From positions 124,001 through 188,000 of the forward strand of contig JAENZJ010000002.1 in assembly GCA_016841325.1 (NCBI GenBank): a stretch of DNA of 64,000 nt, in the 5' to 3' direction. Below, piece after piece: positions 1 through 9,729 of this stretch. The translations under genes were made by a program, and so were the position numbers. Source of the DNA: Thermincola carboxydiphila. GTDB lineage: Bacteria > Bacillota > Thermincolia > Thermincolales > UBA2595. Each line of letters opens with the position of its first letter. Positions within the stretch are counted from its first letter, which is position 1. The notes beneath the pieces were generated by a model that was not told where the DNA came from, made no database searches, and saw only the letters and a list, made by a program, of their open reading frames with translations.

Positions 1-424
1 GGGATATACCAGGACAGGGGACCGGCCGGGGTTAACCCGTGGCAAACAATGGATCAGGGTTGGCCGGGGCCTGGAGCTTCTTGATACCCCGGGTATCCTG
101 TGGCCTAAGTTTGAAGACCCTGAGGTGGGTTTCCGGCTGGCAGTTACCGGAGCAATTAAGGACGAGATCATAAACATCGAACAGGTAGCATTGAAACTGG
201 TCAATTATCTTGCTGAAACTACACCTGATGCCCTGAAAAACCGGTATAAACTGGAGGAAATTAATCAGGACCCGTACGAAGTCCTACGTGTAATCGGCGC
301 TAAAAGAGGATGCCTGGTATCTGGGGGAAATGTTGATACATTTAAGGCTGCAGTGATTGTCCTTAATGAGTTCAGGGCAGGAAAACTGGGGCGGTTTACG
401 CTGGATACAATCGATTATTTTTAA
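1..424 (+). CDS. rbgA: Ribosome biogenesis GTPase RbgA (YlqF), C-terminal part
   Basis: The reading frame is open from base 2 and runs to a TAA at 422-424; the start lies before the window. The visible part begins inside the GTPase domain: a RPGLTRG segment (switch I side), then LLDTPGILWPK, which contains the DTPG G3 motif of circularly permuted GTPases, followed by the family's C-terminal helical region. RbgA is a GTPase needed for late assembly of the 50S ribosomal subunit. Its neighbour rnhB directly downstream is the usual arrangement in Firmicutes. The 3' truncation is only on the N-terminal side and is due to the window edge. Confidence 0.93.
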   Translation, partial: GYTRTGDRPGLTRGKQWIRVGRGLELLDTPGILWPKFEDPEVGFRLAVTGAIKDEIINIEQVALKLVNYLAETTPDALKNRYKLEEINQDPYEVLRVIGAKRGCLVSGGNVDTFKAAVIVLNEFRAGKLGRFTLDTIDYF

Positions 425-440
425 ATGGCATAAAAAGCAG

Positions 441-476
441 AAAAGGGAGATGCAGATAATCTGCATCTCCTTTCCT
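441..476 (+). terminator. Terminator-like hairpin after rbgA
   Basis: An 11-bp perfect stem (446-456 with 460-470, loop TAA) is extended by A-T pairs and followed by only a short T run. It sits just after the rbgA stop and probably ends that transcript. Confidence 0.6.
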
Positions 477-622
477 GTTTGATGACTTTTTAATCAGAGG
501 TCAATTGTATCCAAACTGAGATAAATTTAAATAAGGAAATTAAATTTTGGAATAGGGAAGGTTTTTTTCCATTGAAGCAGAAAAAATATTATGTTATCCT
601 TTAGGTTGAAATCGGAGGCATT

Positions 623-1423
623 ATGGATTTCAGTAAGATGAAAGTAAGCCAAATACGGTCATTTCTGGAGGAAAAAGGTGCTGAACTGGATGAGGGTTTG
701 AGTGCTGCACTTAGTCTTGACCCTAGAGCCGGGGTGCGCAAACTATACCAACGCCTTTGCCGCGAAAGGGCTCTTGCCCAACAGGAAAGGGTCCGCCTGG
801 GGAACATGATGCTGTATGAACGGGATGCCATGGAAAAAGGATTCCGGTTTGTTGCGGGTGTTGACGAGGCGGGCAGGGGGCCATTGGCCGGGCCTGTTGT
901 TGCCGCTGCAGCCATTTTACCGGAGGGGAGTTTTTTCCCCGGTTTAAATGACTCCAAAAAACTGTCTCCTGCCAAAAGGGAATATCTTTATAAGGAAATT
1001 ACGGCACAGGCGGTTTCGTGGTCTGTGGGAATTGCCTCAGTTGCCGAGATTGATGCCCTGAATATTCTCCAGGCAAGCCTGAGGGCTATGCAGAGAGCAG
1101 TCACAGGTCTGCATAAAAATCCTGATTATGTTTTGGTTGACGCAGTTAGGATTCCTGGGATCGGGACTCCCCAGCTTCCTATTGTCAAAGGGGATGGCAA
1201 GAGCGTGTCTATTGCTGCGGCATCCATAATTGCGAAGGTAACCCGGGACCGCATGATGGACGAATTGGACTTAAAGTATCCCGGATACGGCTTTGCCGGT
1301 CATAAAGGTTATGGCACACCGCAGCACCTGGAAGCACTAAGGGTTCATGGGATCTGTCCCCTGCACCGGAAAACCTTCACCAGGAATTTTTCGGTTTCAC
1401 AGGCACAGGGCAGGTTATGGTAG
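623..1423 (+). CDS. rnhB: Ribonuclease HII
   Basis: A 266-residue protein that removes RNA from RNA/DNA hybrids and single ribonucleotides from DNA. The hallmark VAGVDEAGRGPLAGPV motif is at residues 77-92 and supplies the catalytic Asp-Glu pair (D81, E82). The LNDSKKL motif and the later YVLVDAV segment with a third acidic residue follow. The first 70 residues form a helical N-terminal extension, as in other Firmicute RNase HII proteins. The ATG start has a GGAGG site seven or so bases upstream. It lies between rbgA and an HD-GYP gene, outside the nuo operon. Confidence 0.96.
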   Translation: MDFSKMKVSQIRSFLEEKGAELDEGLSAALSLDPRAGVRKLYQRLCRERALAQQERVRLGNMMLYERDAMEKGFRFVAGVDEAGRGPLAGPVVAAAAILPEGSFFPGLNDSKKLSPAKREYLYKEITAQAVSWSVGIASVAEIDALNILQASLRAMQRAVTGLHKNPDYVLVDAVRIPGIGTPQLPIVKGDGKSVSIAAASIIAKVTRDRMMDELDLKYPGYGFAGHKGYGTPQHLEALRVHGICPLHRKTFTRNFSVSQAQGRLW

Positions 1424-1509
1424 GTTTTTGTCGGTTATTACCGGTTATCCGGTTGTAACATAAAAATACACAAACATACAAAAGATACTGAATTTTTGGC
1501 AATTTTCTG

Positions 1510-1538
1510 CTGACAAGAAGGGATTTTTACTTTTAATA
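1510..1538 (+). promoter_or_regulatory. Possible promoter for the HD-GYP gene
   Basis: A CTGACA box at 1510-1515 and TTAATA at 1533-1538 are 17 bases apart, a weak match to a vegetative promoter about 60 bases before the TTG start. Confidence 0.3.
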
Positions 1539-1602
1539 TCGAATATATATTAGTCAAGACTTAAAGATTTATTGCACAAATTATAATCCGGGGGCGAAGC
1601 TG

Positions 1603-2751
1603 TTGAAAAGGATAGCTATCTATAACGCTAAACCGGATATGGTTATTGCAAAAGAAATATACGGCCGCAATGGCCGGCTTCTTTTGAATAAAGGTACTGT
1701 GCTGACTCAAAAATGGATTGACAAGCTGTATATGTATGGGGTACCGACTGTTTATATAGAGCCGGACACTATTCTGCACGAACCTGCCGCAAAGGAACAA
1801 AACTCCGGATCCGGTGGGGGAGTGATGACAGGCCGGTACTGCCGGGAAGACCTTCCCGACATAATTCCTCATACAATCAGGGAAGAGGCTGAACGGGTTG
1901 TCAGGGAGATAATGCAGGATATCAAAACAGGCAGCCTGCTTAAAACTGAGACCGCCCGTGAAGTTGTCGAAAAAATAATAGACCAGTTGATTAAAAACAG
2001 GCATATAGCCGGTAAGCTGGCAGATATCAGGATTCTTGATGACTATACTTTTTCACATTCGGTAAATGTCTGTATATTTGCGGTATCGACAGGAATTTTT
2101 ATGGGGTATTCCAAGATTAGACTCAGGGAGTTAGGTATTGGAGCCCTGCTTCATGATGTCGGGAAAATGAAAATTCCGGAGTCGATTCTTCAGAAATGCG
2201 GCCCATTGTCTGAAAAGGAATTTGAACAGATCAAGACTCATACGGTGCTGGGTTATCAAATCCTCAGGGATGCACCCGGGATTACTCCGAATGCTGCCCG
2301 GATAGCCCTGCAGCACCATGAATGTTATAATGGCTCAGGATATCCCTATGGGCTGGATAATAAAGGCATTCACGAATACTCCAAGATTGTTGCCATTGCT
2401 GATGTTTATGATGCCCTGACAGCGGACAGGGTGTATAAAAATGCAATATTACCCTATGAAGCGATGGAAATCGTTATTGCTTCCGGCGGTTATCAGTTTG
2501 ATCCCAGAATTACCAGGTTATTTGTAGAACACTGTGAAATATATCCCGTTGGCAGTACTGTTAAGTTAAATACCGGAGAACACGGTATCATTACCGATGT
2601 CAACAGGGCGCTGCCAACCAGGCCGACAGTTAAGATTATAAAAGATGCACAGGGGAATGAAATTGATAATGGGGCTGAAATTAACCTGATGGAAAAACCT
2701 ACAGTGTTTGTCAACAAAATTATAAGTTTCCGCAGGATGCATTGCCTATAA
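1603..2751 (+). CDS. HD-GYP domain protein, probable cyclic-di-GMP phosphodiesterase
   Basis: A 382-residue protein with a TTG start behind a GGGGGCG site. The first 70 residues resemble the short N-terminal domain often found before HD-GYP in Firmicutes. The catalytic domain runs from about 145 to 320: LLHDVGKMKIP gives the HD metal pair (H184, D185), QHHE at 237-240 gives further ligands, and GSGYP at 244-248 is the variant of the GYP motif. The C-terminal 60 residues look like a small beta domain. The family hydrolyses cyclic-di-GMP; substrate here is inferred. No GGDEF partner is seen in the window. It is cytosolic by sequence, and is separated from nuoA by 140 bases without an obvious promoter. 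Confidence 0.88.
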   Translation: MKRIAIYNAKPDMVIAKEIYGRNGRLLLNKGTVLTQKWIDKLYMYGVPTVYIEPDTILHEPAAKEQNSGSGGGVMTGRYCREDLPDIIPHTIREEAERVVREIMQDIKTGSLLKTETAREVVEKIIDQLIKNRHIAGKLADIRILDDYTFSHSVNVCIFAVSTGIFMGYSKIRLRELGIGALLHDVGKMKIPESILQKCGPLSEKEFEQIKTHTVLGYQILRDAPGITPNAARIALQHHECYNGSGYPYGLDNKGIHEYSKIVAIADVYDALTADRVYKNAILPYEAMEIVIASGGYQFDPRITRLFVEHCEIYPVGSTVKLNTGEHGIITDVNRALPTRPTVKIIKDAQGNEIDNGAEINLMEKPTVFVNKIISFRRMHCL

Positions 2752-2892
2752 CCATAAGGCATCCATAAGTGGGGTACTGAATTGCAAGAATTTTCAGAGA
2801 AACACCGCTTTTAAGTACCTGTGGGTTCCTTGTGGATATAGATAGAGAAAGCTCAAATTTAATAAAAAAATTTCAGTGAAAGGAGGGAAACT

Positions 2893-3249
2893 ATGCTAAC
2901 AAACTATGCCGGATTAGGTATTATTTTGATTTGGGGAATGGTTTTCCCAACGCTGCTGTTATTGCTTGCTAAGTTGTTTTACCCCAAAAACCCCACTCCG
3001 GTTAAGCTGCAGACTTATGAGTGCGGCTTGGAAACTCAGGGTGAAACCTGGGTACAGTTTAAAATCAGTTATTTTATGTATGCACTAATCTTTGTTGCCT
3101 TTGATGTGGAAACCATTTTCCTATATCCTTGGGCTGTAAAATTCCAGAGTTTGGGGTTATTTGGCATTGTTGAAATGTTCATTTTTATTGCTATTTTACT
3201 AATCGGATTTTGGTACGCATGGAAGGAAGGAGCGTTAGAATGGATGTAA
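2893..3249 (+). CDS. nuoA: NADH-quinone oxidoreductase subunit A
   Basis: The 118-residue membrane subunit that opens the complex I operon. Three transmembrane helices are visible (about 5-27, 60-80, 87-110). The conserved loop [19 protein letters not shown] contains the ECG motif near the quinone channel, and the [12 protein letters not shown] segment in the second helix is diagnostic of NuoA. The GGAGG site at 2881 precedes the ATG. It overlaps nuoB by ten bases, consistent with translational coupling. Confidence 0.97.
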   Translation: MLTNYAGLGIILIWGMVFPTLLLLLAKLFYPKNPTPVKLQTYECGLETQGETWVQFKISYFMYALIFVAFDVETIFLYPWAVKFQSLGLFGIVEMFIFIAILLIGFWYAWKEGALEWM

Positions 3250-3752
3250 TTAAGCCAAACCAGGTTGACGAAGTGGTCAGGAACAATGTTGTCCTTAGCA
3301 CTGTTGATGCAGCGTTCAATTGGTGCCGGTCCCGTTCCCTGTGGCCGTTGACATTCGGTCTCGCCTGCTGTGCTATTGAAATGATGGCTACAGCCGACAC
3401 ACGTTATGACCTGGCCAGATTTGGTTCTGAGGTTTTCCGTCCGTCTCCGCGGCAGTGTGACCTGATGATTATTGCCGGAACTATTACCAAAAAAATGCAG
3501 CCTGTTGTAAAGCGGCTTTACGAGCAGATGGCTGAACCCAAGTATGTTTTGGCAATGGGAAGTTGTGCCATTAGCGGGGGACCGTTTGTTGATTCTTACA
3601 ATGTTGTTCTTGGAGGAGACACCTTTTTACCGGTGGATGTTTATGTTCCCGGATGCCCACCCAGGCCGGAAGCATTAATCTACGGTATCCTGCAGCTGAG
3701 GGAAAAGGTTGCTAACCCTAAAAAAATCGAGGGGCTAAGGAAACATGGATAA
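3240..3752 (+). CDS. nuoB: NADH-quinone oxidoreductase subunit B (cluster N2)
   Basis: A 170-residue peripheral subunit that holds the terminal [4Fe-4S] cluster N2, which passes electrons to quinone. The ligands are visible: adjacent cysteines at 43-44 ([11 protein letters not shown]), C109 (MGSCAISGG) and C139 (VPGCPPRPE). An in-frame start 30 bases earlier exists, but the ATG at 3240 has a GGAAGGAG site at the right distance and gives the normal family length, so it was chosen. The gene overlaps nuoA and nuoC at both ends. Confidence 0.97.
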   Translation: MDVIKPNQVDEVVRNNVVLSTVDAAFNWCRSRSLWPLTFGLACCAIEMMATADTRYDLARFGSEVFRPSPRQCDLMIIAGTITKKMQPVVKRLYEQMAEPKYVLAMGSCAISGGPFVDSYNVVLGGDTFLPVDVYVPGCPPRPEALIYGILQLREKVANPKKIEGLRKHG

Positions 3753-4200
3753 AATTATTAACCGTGAAGCTCTGGTGGGCGAGCTGAACAAGAAATTTGG
3801 CCAATGCGCAGAGATTTTTGAAGACAATACCAACCAGTCAATTAAAGTCAAGCCGGATAAACTGGTAGATATTATGCTGGAACTGCGGGATAATCCCAAT
3901 TATGATTTTAAGGTTCTGATGAATTTGAATTCTGTGGATTACCCGGAGAATTTCACAGTGGTTTATCATCTTAATTCACTGACACATTTGCATAAACTGA
4001 CAGTTAAGGTTGAATTGGATAAGGCGGACCCTCAGGTCCCTTCAATAACTTCTGTCTGGAAGGCTGCAAATGTACAGGAACGTGAGGCCTATGACTTGAT
4101 GGGGATAGTTTTTACCGGACATCCCAACCTGAAGAGGATTTTATTAGTTGATGAATTTGTCGGACACCCGCTGCGCAAGGATTTTAAATTACAAGCATAG
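3745..4200 (+). CDS. nuoC: NADH-quinone oxidoreductase subunit C
   Basis: A 151-residue protein of the 30-kDa subunit family, which packs against NuoD in the quinone-reducing module. The diagnostic C-terminal region is present: [20 protein letters not shown] followed by GHPLRKDF. The start overlaps the nuoB end by eight bases. It is separate from nuoD, not fused as in some enterobacteria. Confidence 0.96.
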   Translation: MDKIINREALVGELNKKFGQCAEIFEDNTNQSIKVKPDKLVDIMLELRDNPNYDFKVLMNLNSVDYPENFTVVYHLNSLTHLHKLTVKVELDKADPQVPSITSVWKAANVQEREAYDLMGIVFTGHPNLKRILLVDEFVGHPLRKDFKLQA

Positions 4201-4250
4201 GAGTAAGGACTGTGGATTCTAATTTCGGGATTGTAGAGGTGTAGAGAATA

Positions 4251-5354
4251 ATGTTAAAAACACAAGAACTTACCCTGAATTTGGGACCCCATCACCCCAG
4301 TACCCACGGTGTATTCCGTTGTGTGTTAAACCTTGAGGGAGAATATATTCAAAAGGCTGTTAACCACTTAGGTTATTTGCACCGCGGTATCGAAAAGCTT
4401 GCGGAATCCCGCACCTATACCCAGTTCATTCCTTATAATGGAAGGTTGGATTATGTTGCCGGCATGCTGAATGAATGGACATACGTGCATGCTGTCGAGA
4501 AACTGATGGGTATAACAGAAGAGATTCCCGAAAGAGCACAATATATCAGGGTTATTTTGGGTGAACTGCAGCGTCTTGCCAGCCACGCGATTTACATTGC
4601 ATCTATGGCTCTTGACGTGGCCGGTGCCACTGCCTGGTTTTATGGGTTCCGTGACAGGGATGAAATACTTGACCTGCTTGAGATGGTTTCAGGTCAGAGA
4701 CTCATGCCTAACTACATGAGAATTGGCGGGGTAGCAGCAGACCTGCCTGAAGGTTTCATTGAGAAATGCCAGGCGCTTATTGATGAATTCCCCAACCGTA
4801 TTGCAGAACAGGAAGGCATTCTTATTGGTAATGAAATCTTCCAGGCCCGGGTTAAGAATGTTGGGCCGATCTCAAAGGAAATGGCTCTTGATTATGGGCT
4901 GACCGGACCTAACCTGAGGGCATCCGGTGTTGATACAGACCTGCGGAGAGATGAGCCGTACGGTATTTATGACCGTTTTGATTTTAAAGTACCGGTAGGG
5001 GAAAAAGGGGATACCTTTGACAGGGTATTGGTTCGTATCGAGGAAATGAAGGAGAGCGTTAAAATAGTGAAAAAGGCTCTCCGGGATATTCCTGAAGGCC
5101 CGGTTATGGCCAAGGTTCCCAAGGTTATTAAGCCGCCTGTCGGTGAAGTGTACAGCCGCATTGAGAATGCTAAGGGACATCTGGGCTTCCATATTGTCAG
5201 TGACGGTTCAACGAAGCCTTACCGTTTGAGAATTTATTCTCCTTGTTTTGTAAACATCGGTATATTCCCTGAAATGGCCAAGGGAATACATCTCATGGAT
5301 GCAGTAGTTGCTCTGGCGTCTCTTGACATTGTATTAGGTGAAATTGACCGTTAA
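4251..5354 (+). CDS. nuoD: NADH-quinone oxidoreductase subunit D
   Basis: The 367-residue 49-kDa subunit, which forms the quinone-binding site with NuoB and is homologous to [NiFe] hydrogenase large subunits. LGPHHPSTHGVFR near residue 12 contains the conserved His loop at the quinone pocket; the GYLHRGIEKL and MPNYMRIGGV motifs follow, and the C-terminus ends VLGEIDR as in the family. A 50-base gap separates it from nuoC. The length is a little short compared with about 400 in proteobacteria, which is normal for Firmicute forms. Confidence 0.97.
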   Translation: MLKTQELTLNLGPHHPSTHGVFRCVLNLEGEYIQKAVNHLGYLHRGIEKLAESRTYTQFIPYNGRLDYVAGMLNEWTYVHAVEKLMGITEEIPERAQYIRVILGELQRLASHAIYIASMALDVAGATAWFYGFRDRDEILDLLEMVSGQRLMPNYMRIGGVAADLPEGFIEKCQALIDEFPNRIAEQEGILIGNEIFQARVKNVGPISKEMALDYGLTGPNLRASGVDTDLRRDEPYGIYDRFDFKVPVGEKGDTFDRVLVRIEEMKESVKIVKKALRDIPEGPVMAKVPKVIKPPVGEVYSRIENAKGHLGFHIVSDGSTKPYRLRIYSPCFVNIGIFPEMAKGIHLMDAVVALASLDIVLGEIDR

Positions 5355-5416
5355 GGAGTTAATTCTGAGGAACAAACAGTAAGACCAAAAAAATGGGTTT
5401 ATAGGGGAGAAGAAGC

Positions 5417-6472
5417 ATGGAAAAATCTTTTTTTAATACAATTGCTGATGCCCTAAGGAATTGGTTGATGAACGGCCTTGGATTTTCTGATACTGCAGCC
5501 CAACTGACGGCAACTGCTATTTGGACACTGGTTGTAATTCTTTTTATCCTGATGAACCTGATAGTTCTTGTCTGGCTGGAGCGCAAATTCAGTGCATTTT
5601 TTCAGCAGCGCAGGGGTCCCAACCGTCTTGGGCCGGCAGGATTCTTACAGTTTCCGGTAGATATAGTCAAGGTGCTGGGAAAGGAAGACATCATTCCTGC
5701 CAATGCTGATAAAACTGTTTTTAAAATTGCGAGCACCTGTCTGTTTATTACCACAATTCTTGCATGGGCCGTTATTCCTTTAGGGGACGGAGTTATTCTT
5801 GCAGATTTGAATATCGGTTTATTCTATTTTCTGGCAATTGGTTCAACAGCTACTGTTTCATTAATGATGGGTGGATTCTCATCCAATAACAAGTATTCAC
5901 TTATTGGTGGTATGCGGACTGTAGCCCAGATGATAAGCTACGAAATTCCCATGATTTTTTCGCTTTTGGGTGTAGTCATGATGGTAGGTTCCTTAAGATT
6001 AAGTGATGTGGTAGCTGCACAGCAAAACATGTGGTTCATTGTACCACAGGCAATTGCTTTTCTGGTTTATTTTGTTGCCACCGTCGCTGAAACAAACAGG
6101 GGACCTTTTGACTTGGCTGAAGGTGAGCAGGAACTTGTTGCCGGTTACTTCACAGAATACTCCGGTATCCGTTATGCGATCTGGATGATTGCCGAGTATG
6201 GTAACCTGGTAGCTGTTTCCACAATAGCCTCAATTATGTTCCTGGGTGGTTGGAATGCTCCGTTTGGTTTAACCTTTATTCCCGGGTTCGTGTGGCTGCT
6301 GCTCAAGATTTATTTTATGATTTTCCTCTTTATGTGGGTTAAGTGGACATATCCCAGGATTCGGATTGACCACTTGATGCACTTTGGATGGAAGTTCCTC
6401 ATTCCCGTGTCATTGGCAAATATTCTGGTAACAGGAATTGGAATCTACGTTTACCGACTGATTATTGGTTAG
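5417..6472 (+). CDS. nuoH: NADH-quinone oxidoreductase subunit H
   Basis: A 351-residue membrane subunit with about eight helices that connects the quinone module to the proton-pumping arm. It shows the family signatures LVWLERKFSAFFQQRRGPNRLGP around residues 50-75 and the acidic loop ETNRGPFDLAEGEQELVAGY around 222-240. GGGGAGAAG precedes the ATG. It is followed by nuoI after 11 bases. Confidence 0.97.
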   Translation: MEKSFFNTIADALRNWLMNGLGFSDTAAQLTATAIWTLVVILFILMNLIVLVWLERKFSAFFQQRRGPNRLGPAGFLQFPVDIVKVLGKEDIIPANADKTVFKIASTCLFITTILAWAVIPLGDGVILADLNIGLFYFLAIGSTATVSLMMGGFSSNNKYSLIGGMRTVAQMISYEIPMIFSLLGVVMMVGSLRLSDVVAAQQNMWFIVPQAIAFLVYFVATVAETNRGPFDLAEGEQELVAGYFTEYSGIRYAIWMIAEYGNLVAVSTIASIMFLGGWNAPFGLTFIPGFVWLLLKIYFMIFLFMWVKWTYPRIRIDHLMHFGWKFLIPVSLANILVTGIGIYVYRLIIG

Positions 6473-6483
6473 GTGGTGATAGA

Positions 6484-6927
6484 GTGTACGGACAAGGGTT
6501 AATTAAGGGTCTCAGAATTACTCTGAAGCACTTTTTTGAGAAGAAGATCACCCAGCAGTATCCGGAAGAAAGACCCAATTTACCTGAACGGTTTAAAGGT
6601 TCTCTGACATTAAATGTTCCCAAGTGTATTGCATGTGGGTTGTGTTCCAATGCATGTCCCAATCATGTAATCAAGATTGAGTCCCAAAAAGATGAGAATA
6701 ACAAGAAAAAGTTAACCGGTTACAAGGTTATGCTTGAAAGGTGTCTCTTTTGCGGTTTTTGTGTAGAAGCCTGTCCTACCAAAGCCCTGGAATGGACCAA
6801 GGAATTTGAATTGACGAAGTTTTACCGGGAAGACGTAAACCTGGATTTATTTAAAGGTTATGTTCCTTCACCGGATGACGACAAGCCGGCCAAGCCTGAA
6901 AATGAAGATACAGCACAGGCTAGTTAA
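6484..6927 (+). CDS. nuoI: NADH-quinone oxidoreductase subunit I (8Fe ferredoxin-type)
   Basis: A 147-residue subunit carrying two [4Fe-4S] clusters (N6a, N6b) that wire electrons to NuoB. Ligands are at 48, 51, 54, 58 (CIACGLCSNACP) and 87, 90, 93, 97 (CLFCGFCVEACP). The frame is open 96 bases further upstream into nuoH, but the GTG at 6484 follows an AGGTGGTGA site and gives the usual N-terminus (GLIKGLRITLKHFF), so the longer form is rejected. Without NuoEFG in the operon this protein may be the docking point for ferredoxin. Confidence 0.95.
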   Translation: MYGQGLIKGLRITLKHFFEKKITQQYPEERPNLPERFKGSLTLNVPKCIACGLCSNACPNHVIKIESQKDENNKKKLTGYKVMLERCLFCGFCVEACPTKALEWTKEFELTKFYREDVNLDLFKGYVPSPDDDKPAKPENEDTAQAS

Positions 6928-6943
6928 GGGGTGAAATTAGTAA

Positions 6944-7438
6944 ATGAATATAATGTTTTGGATTATAGCTGTAATTACTTTAGGGGCGGCATTGATGATG
7001 GTAATGAACAAAAATATATTTCACAGCGCGCTGTTCATGTTGATAACGTTTCTAGGCGTTGCTGCAGTATATTTTATGTTACATGCCGATTTTATGGCTG
7101 CTGTACAGGTATTGGTCTACGGTGGTGCCATTACCATCTTCCTGGTATTTGGTATCATGCTGACCATAAGGGGAAGCATGAAGGAAACCAACCTGTTTTC
7201 GGGTCATGCAGCTTTGGCAGGCATTGTATCACTGGCCTTGGTTGTTGTTAATGCCGTAATGGTTATTTCAACCAACTGGTCCGTTACCGGTGCCGAGCCG
7301 CCCGAGGAAACTGTTGGCAGTATCGCAGAGTTAATGCTAACCAAATATGTCGTACCTTTTGAAGTTGCTGCAATTCTCCTGCTGGTTGCACTCATTGGAG
7401 CGGTAATCATTGCGAAAGAGGTGAAAAAGACCTCATGA
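6944..7438 (+). CDS. nuoJ: NADH-quinone oxidoreductase subunit J
   Basis: A 164-residue membrane protein with five helices. The [21 protein letters not shown] region and the [20 protein letters not shown] helix, with its conserved Tyr-Gly-Gly pi-bulge, are typical of NuoJ. The stop overlaps the nuoK start (ATGA type), so the pair is translationally coupled. Confidence 0.96.
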   Translation: MNIMFWIIAVITLGAALMMVMNKNIFHSALFMLITFLGVAAVYFMLHADFMAAVQVLVYGGAITIFLVFGIMLTIRGSMKETNLFSGHAALAGIVSLALVVVNAVMVISTNWSVTGAEPPEETVGSIAELMLTKYVVPFEVAAILLLVALIGAVIIAKEVKKTS

Positions 7439-7743
7439 TCGGATTAGAACACTTTCTGGTTTTAAGTGGGACACTGTTTTGTATAGGTCTTTTCGGAGCT
7501 TTGGCCAAAAGAAATGCCATTGCCATTTTGATGGGCCTTGAACTTATGCTGAATGCGGTGAATATCAACCTTGTTGCCTTTGCCAGGTATGTTACCACAG
7601 GCATCCTGACAGGCCACGTTTTTGCCATCTTTGTAATTGCCGTAGCTGCTGCCGAGGTTGCAGTCGGCCTGGCGTTAATAGTTGCTATTTACCGTGACCG
7701 TATTTCAGTTAATGTTGATGATTTCGATTGGTTAAAATGGTAG
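7435..7743 (+). CDS. nuoK: NADH-quinone oxidoreductase subunit K
   Basis: A 102-residue, three-helix antiporter-like subunit homologous to MrpC. The two buried membrane glutamates of the family are visible in [16 protein letters not shown] and in the [11 protein letters not shown] helix. It overlaps nuoJ by four bases and precedes nuoL by 33 bases. Confidence 0.96.
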   Translation: MIGLEHFLVLSGTLFCIGLFGALAKRNAIAILMGLELMLNAVNINLVAFARYVTTGILTGHVFAIFVIAVAAAEVAVGLALIVAIYRDRISVNVDDFDWLKW

Positions 7744-7776
7744 TTTCTACTAACGAAGGTAGGTGCAAAGAACAAG

Positions 7777-9729
7777 ATGATTGATTTTGCTCTTCACAAC
7801 GCCTGGTTGATACCTCTCCTACCGGCAATTGCATTTGTACTGATAGCACTTGTTTTAAGACCACTTCCCAAGGCAAGCGCTTTTGTGGGAATCACAGCAA
7901 TTCTGATTTCTTTTGTGCTGGCAATTCATGTAGGCTTAGGGGTAATCCAGGCCGGGGACCAGTTTGTCGAACACCCGCTCAAACAGGTGGTAACCTGGTT
8001 TGAAATGAGCGGTCTGAAGATAGAGATGGGTGTTCAGATTGACCCGACATCGGCCATGATGCTGTTTGTGGTTACACTTGTGGCATTACTGGTGAATATT
8101 TATTCACTTGGGTACATGCACGGTGACCCCGGGTTCTCCCGTTTCTATGCTTTCCTGGCTCTGTTTGCCATGTCCATGCTGGGACTGGTAATAGCTCCCA
8201 ACCTTCTGCAGATGTTCGTTTTCTGGGAGCTGGTAGGTTTATGTTCATACCTGTTGATAGGTTTCTGGTGGCATAAGTATTCGGCACGGGAAGCTGCCAA
8301 AAAGGCCTTTATCACTACCCGTACCGGTGACTTCGGCCTGCTGCTTGGAATCCTTCTCTTACAGATTAATTTCGGAACCCTGGACCTGGTGGCATTGGGT
8401 GAAATGATTCCCAATTTTCAACAGTATACCAACCTGACTTTTGGCGGCCTGACAGCTATAGCTGCCATCCTATTCCTGGGTCCGATCGGAAAATCAGGCC
8501 AGTTCCCGCTTCATGTGTGGCTGCCTGATGCCATGGAAGGCCCCACACCGGTCAGTGCGCTGATCCACGCTGCTACCATGGTTGTCGCCGGTGTCTTCCT
8601 GGTTGGACGTACACTGATTCTGTTTAAGACTGTTCCGGGTGCCATGGCTTTTGTAGCCTTTATGGGCGGTTTTACGGCCCTGTTTGCTGCCACTATAGCC
8701 ATAACCCAGACGGAAATGAAAAAAATACTGGCTTATTCGACAGTATCACAGCTCGGCTATATGATGCTGGCACTGGGTGCCGGTAGTCTCACAGCCAGTA
8801 TGTTCCACCTGATGACCCACGCCTTCTTCAAGGCCCTGATGTTCCTTGGCGCAGGCAGTGTCCTGCACGCAATGCACAATGAGGCCAACATCTGGAAGTA
8901 TGGCGGACTGAAAAAGAAGATGCCGATTACCTACTGGACTTTCCTCACAGGATGTCTGGCTATTGCAGGTATATTCCCCTTTGCAGGCTTCTTCAGTAAA
9001 GATGAAATTCTGCTGGTGGTAAAAGAGGCATCCCATGGAGCCCAGTTTGGCGGACTTTATACCCTGCTGTTCTGGATGGCTACCATCACTGCAGCCATGA
9101 CGGCATTCTATATGTTCCGGATGTTCTTTATCTGCTTCCATGGCGAACCGCGTGACAAGTCATTCCACCCACATGAAGCACCATTTTCAATGACATTTGC
9201 CCTGGTGGTACTGTCAGTTCTCTCCGTGTTTGGCGGATTTGTAGGTGCACCCTGGGTTGAGCATGGCTTCGGATATTATGTAAGGCTTGGAGAATTCCAC
9301 CATCCACAGGTTGACCCGGTTATCATCGGTGTTTCTACAATTCTGGCACTGGGAGCGATTTTCCTGGCCTACTGGATTTATGGCAAAAAAGCAATTTCTC
9401 ACGAAGCGCTGGCTCAGAAGTTCGCCCCGCTTTATAAGCTGTCATTTAACAAGTACTATATTGATGAAATCTACCTCTGGCTGATTCATAATATCCTTGA
9501 TGGACTTGGCCGTGTCCTCTGGTGGTTTGACATTACCGTTGTTGACGGTATCATTGATGGAGTCGCCAATACCGCCAAGGTGCTTGGCAGTGTCTTAAGG
9601 CGTGTTCAGACCGGTAAACTGCAGCACTATGCTTTGGTATTGTTTGCCGGAGTTGTAGTTCTGGTCATAATTATGGGCTTTGCTGATACCACTTCAGCCA
9701 GCCTGAGCCTGTTAGGAGGTGTGAGGTAA
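7777..9729 (+). CDS. nuoL: NADH-quinone oxidoreductase subunit L
   Basis: The 650-residue distal proton-pumping subunit with about 16 transmembrane helices. The antiporter core shows the conserved Glu in FWELVGLCSYLLIGFW, the Lys-bearing GKSGQFPLHVWLPDAMEGPTPVSALIHAATMV region, and the later Lys/His of MTHAFFKALMFLGAG. The C-terminal part has the long lateral helix and last membrane anchor expected for NuoL. It overlaps nuoM by one base. Confidence 0.97.
   Translation: MIDFALHNAWLIPLLPAIAFVLIALVLRPLPKASAFVGITAILISFVLAIHVGLGVIQAGDQFVEHPLKQVVTWFEMSGLKIEMGVQIDPTSAMMLFVVTLVALLVNIYSLGYMHGDPGFSRFYAFLALFAMSMLGLVIAPNLLQMFVFWELVGLCSYLLIGFWWHKYSAREAAKKAFITTRTGDFGLLLGILLLQINFGTLDLVALGEMIPNFQQYTNLTFGGLTAIAAILFLGPIGKSGQFPLHVWLPDAMEGPTPVSALIHAATMVVAGVFLVGRTLILFKTVPGAMAFVAFMGGFTALFAATIAITQTEMKKILAYSTVSQLGYMMLALGAGSLTASMFHLMTHAFFKALMFLGAGSVLHAMHNEANIWKYGGLKKKMPITYWTFLTGCLAIAGIFPFAGFFSKDEILLVVKEASHGAQFGGLYTLLFWMATITAAMTAFYMFRMFFICFHGEPRDKSFHPHEAPFSMTFALVVLSVLSVFGGFVGAPWVEHGFGYYVRLGEFHHPQVDPVIIGVSTILALGAIFLAYWIYGKKAISHEALAQKFAPLYKLSFNKYYIDEIYLWLIHNILDGLGRVLWWFDITVVDGIIDGVANTAKVLGSVLRRVQTGKLQHYALVLFAGVVVLVIIMGFADTTSASLSLLGGVR

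Noticed and set aside
6388-6483. Upstream extension of nuoI.
   Set aside because: It overlaps nuoH and gives a non-family N-terminus; the GTG at 6484 has the ribosome site.
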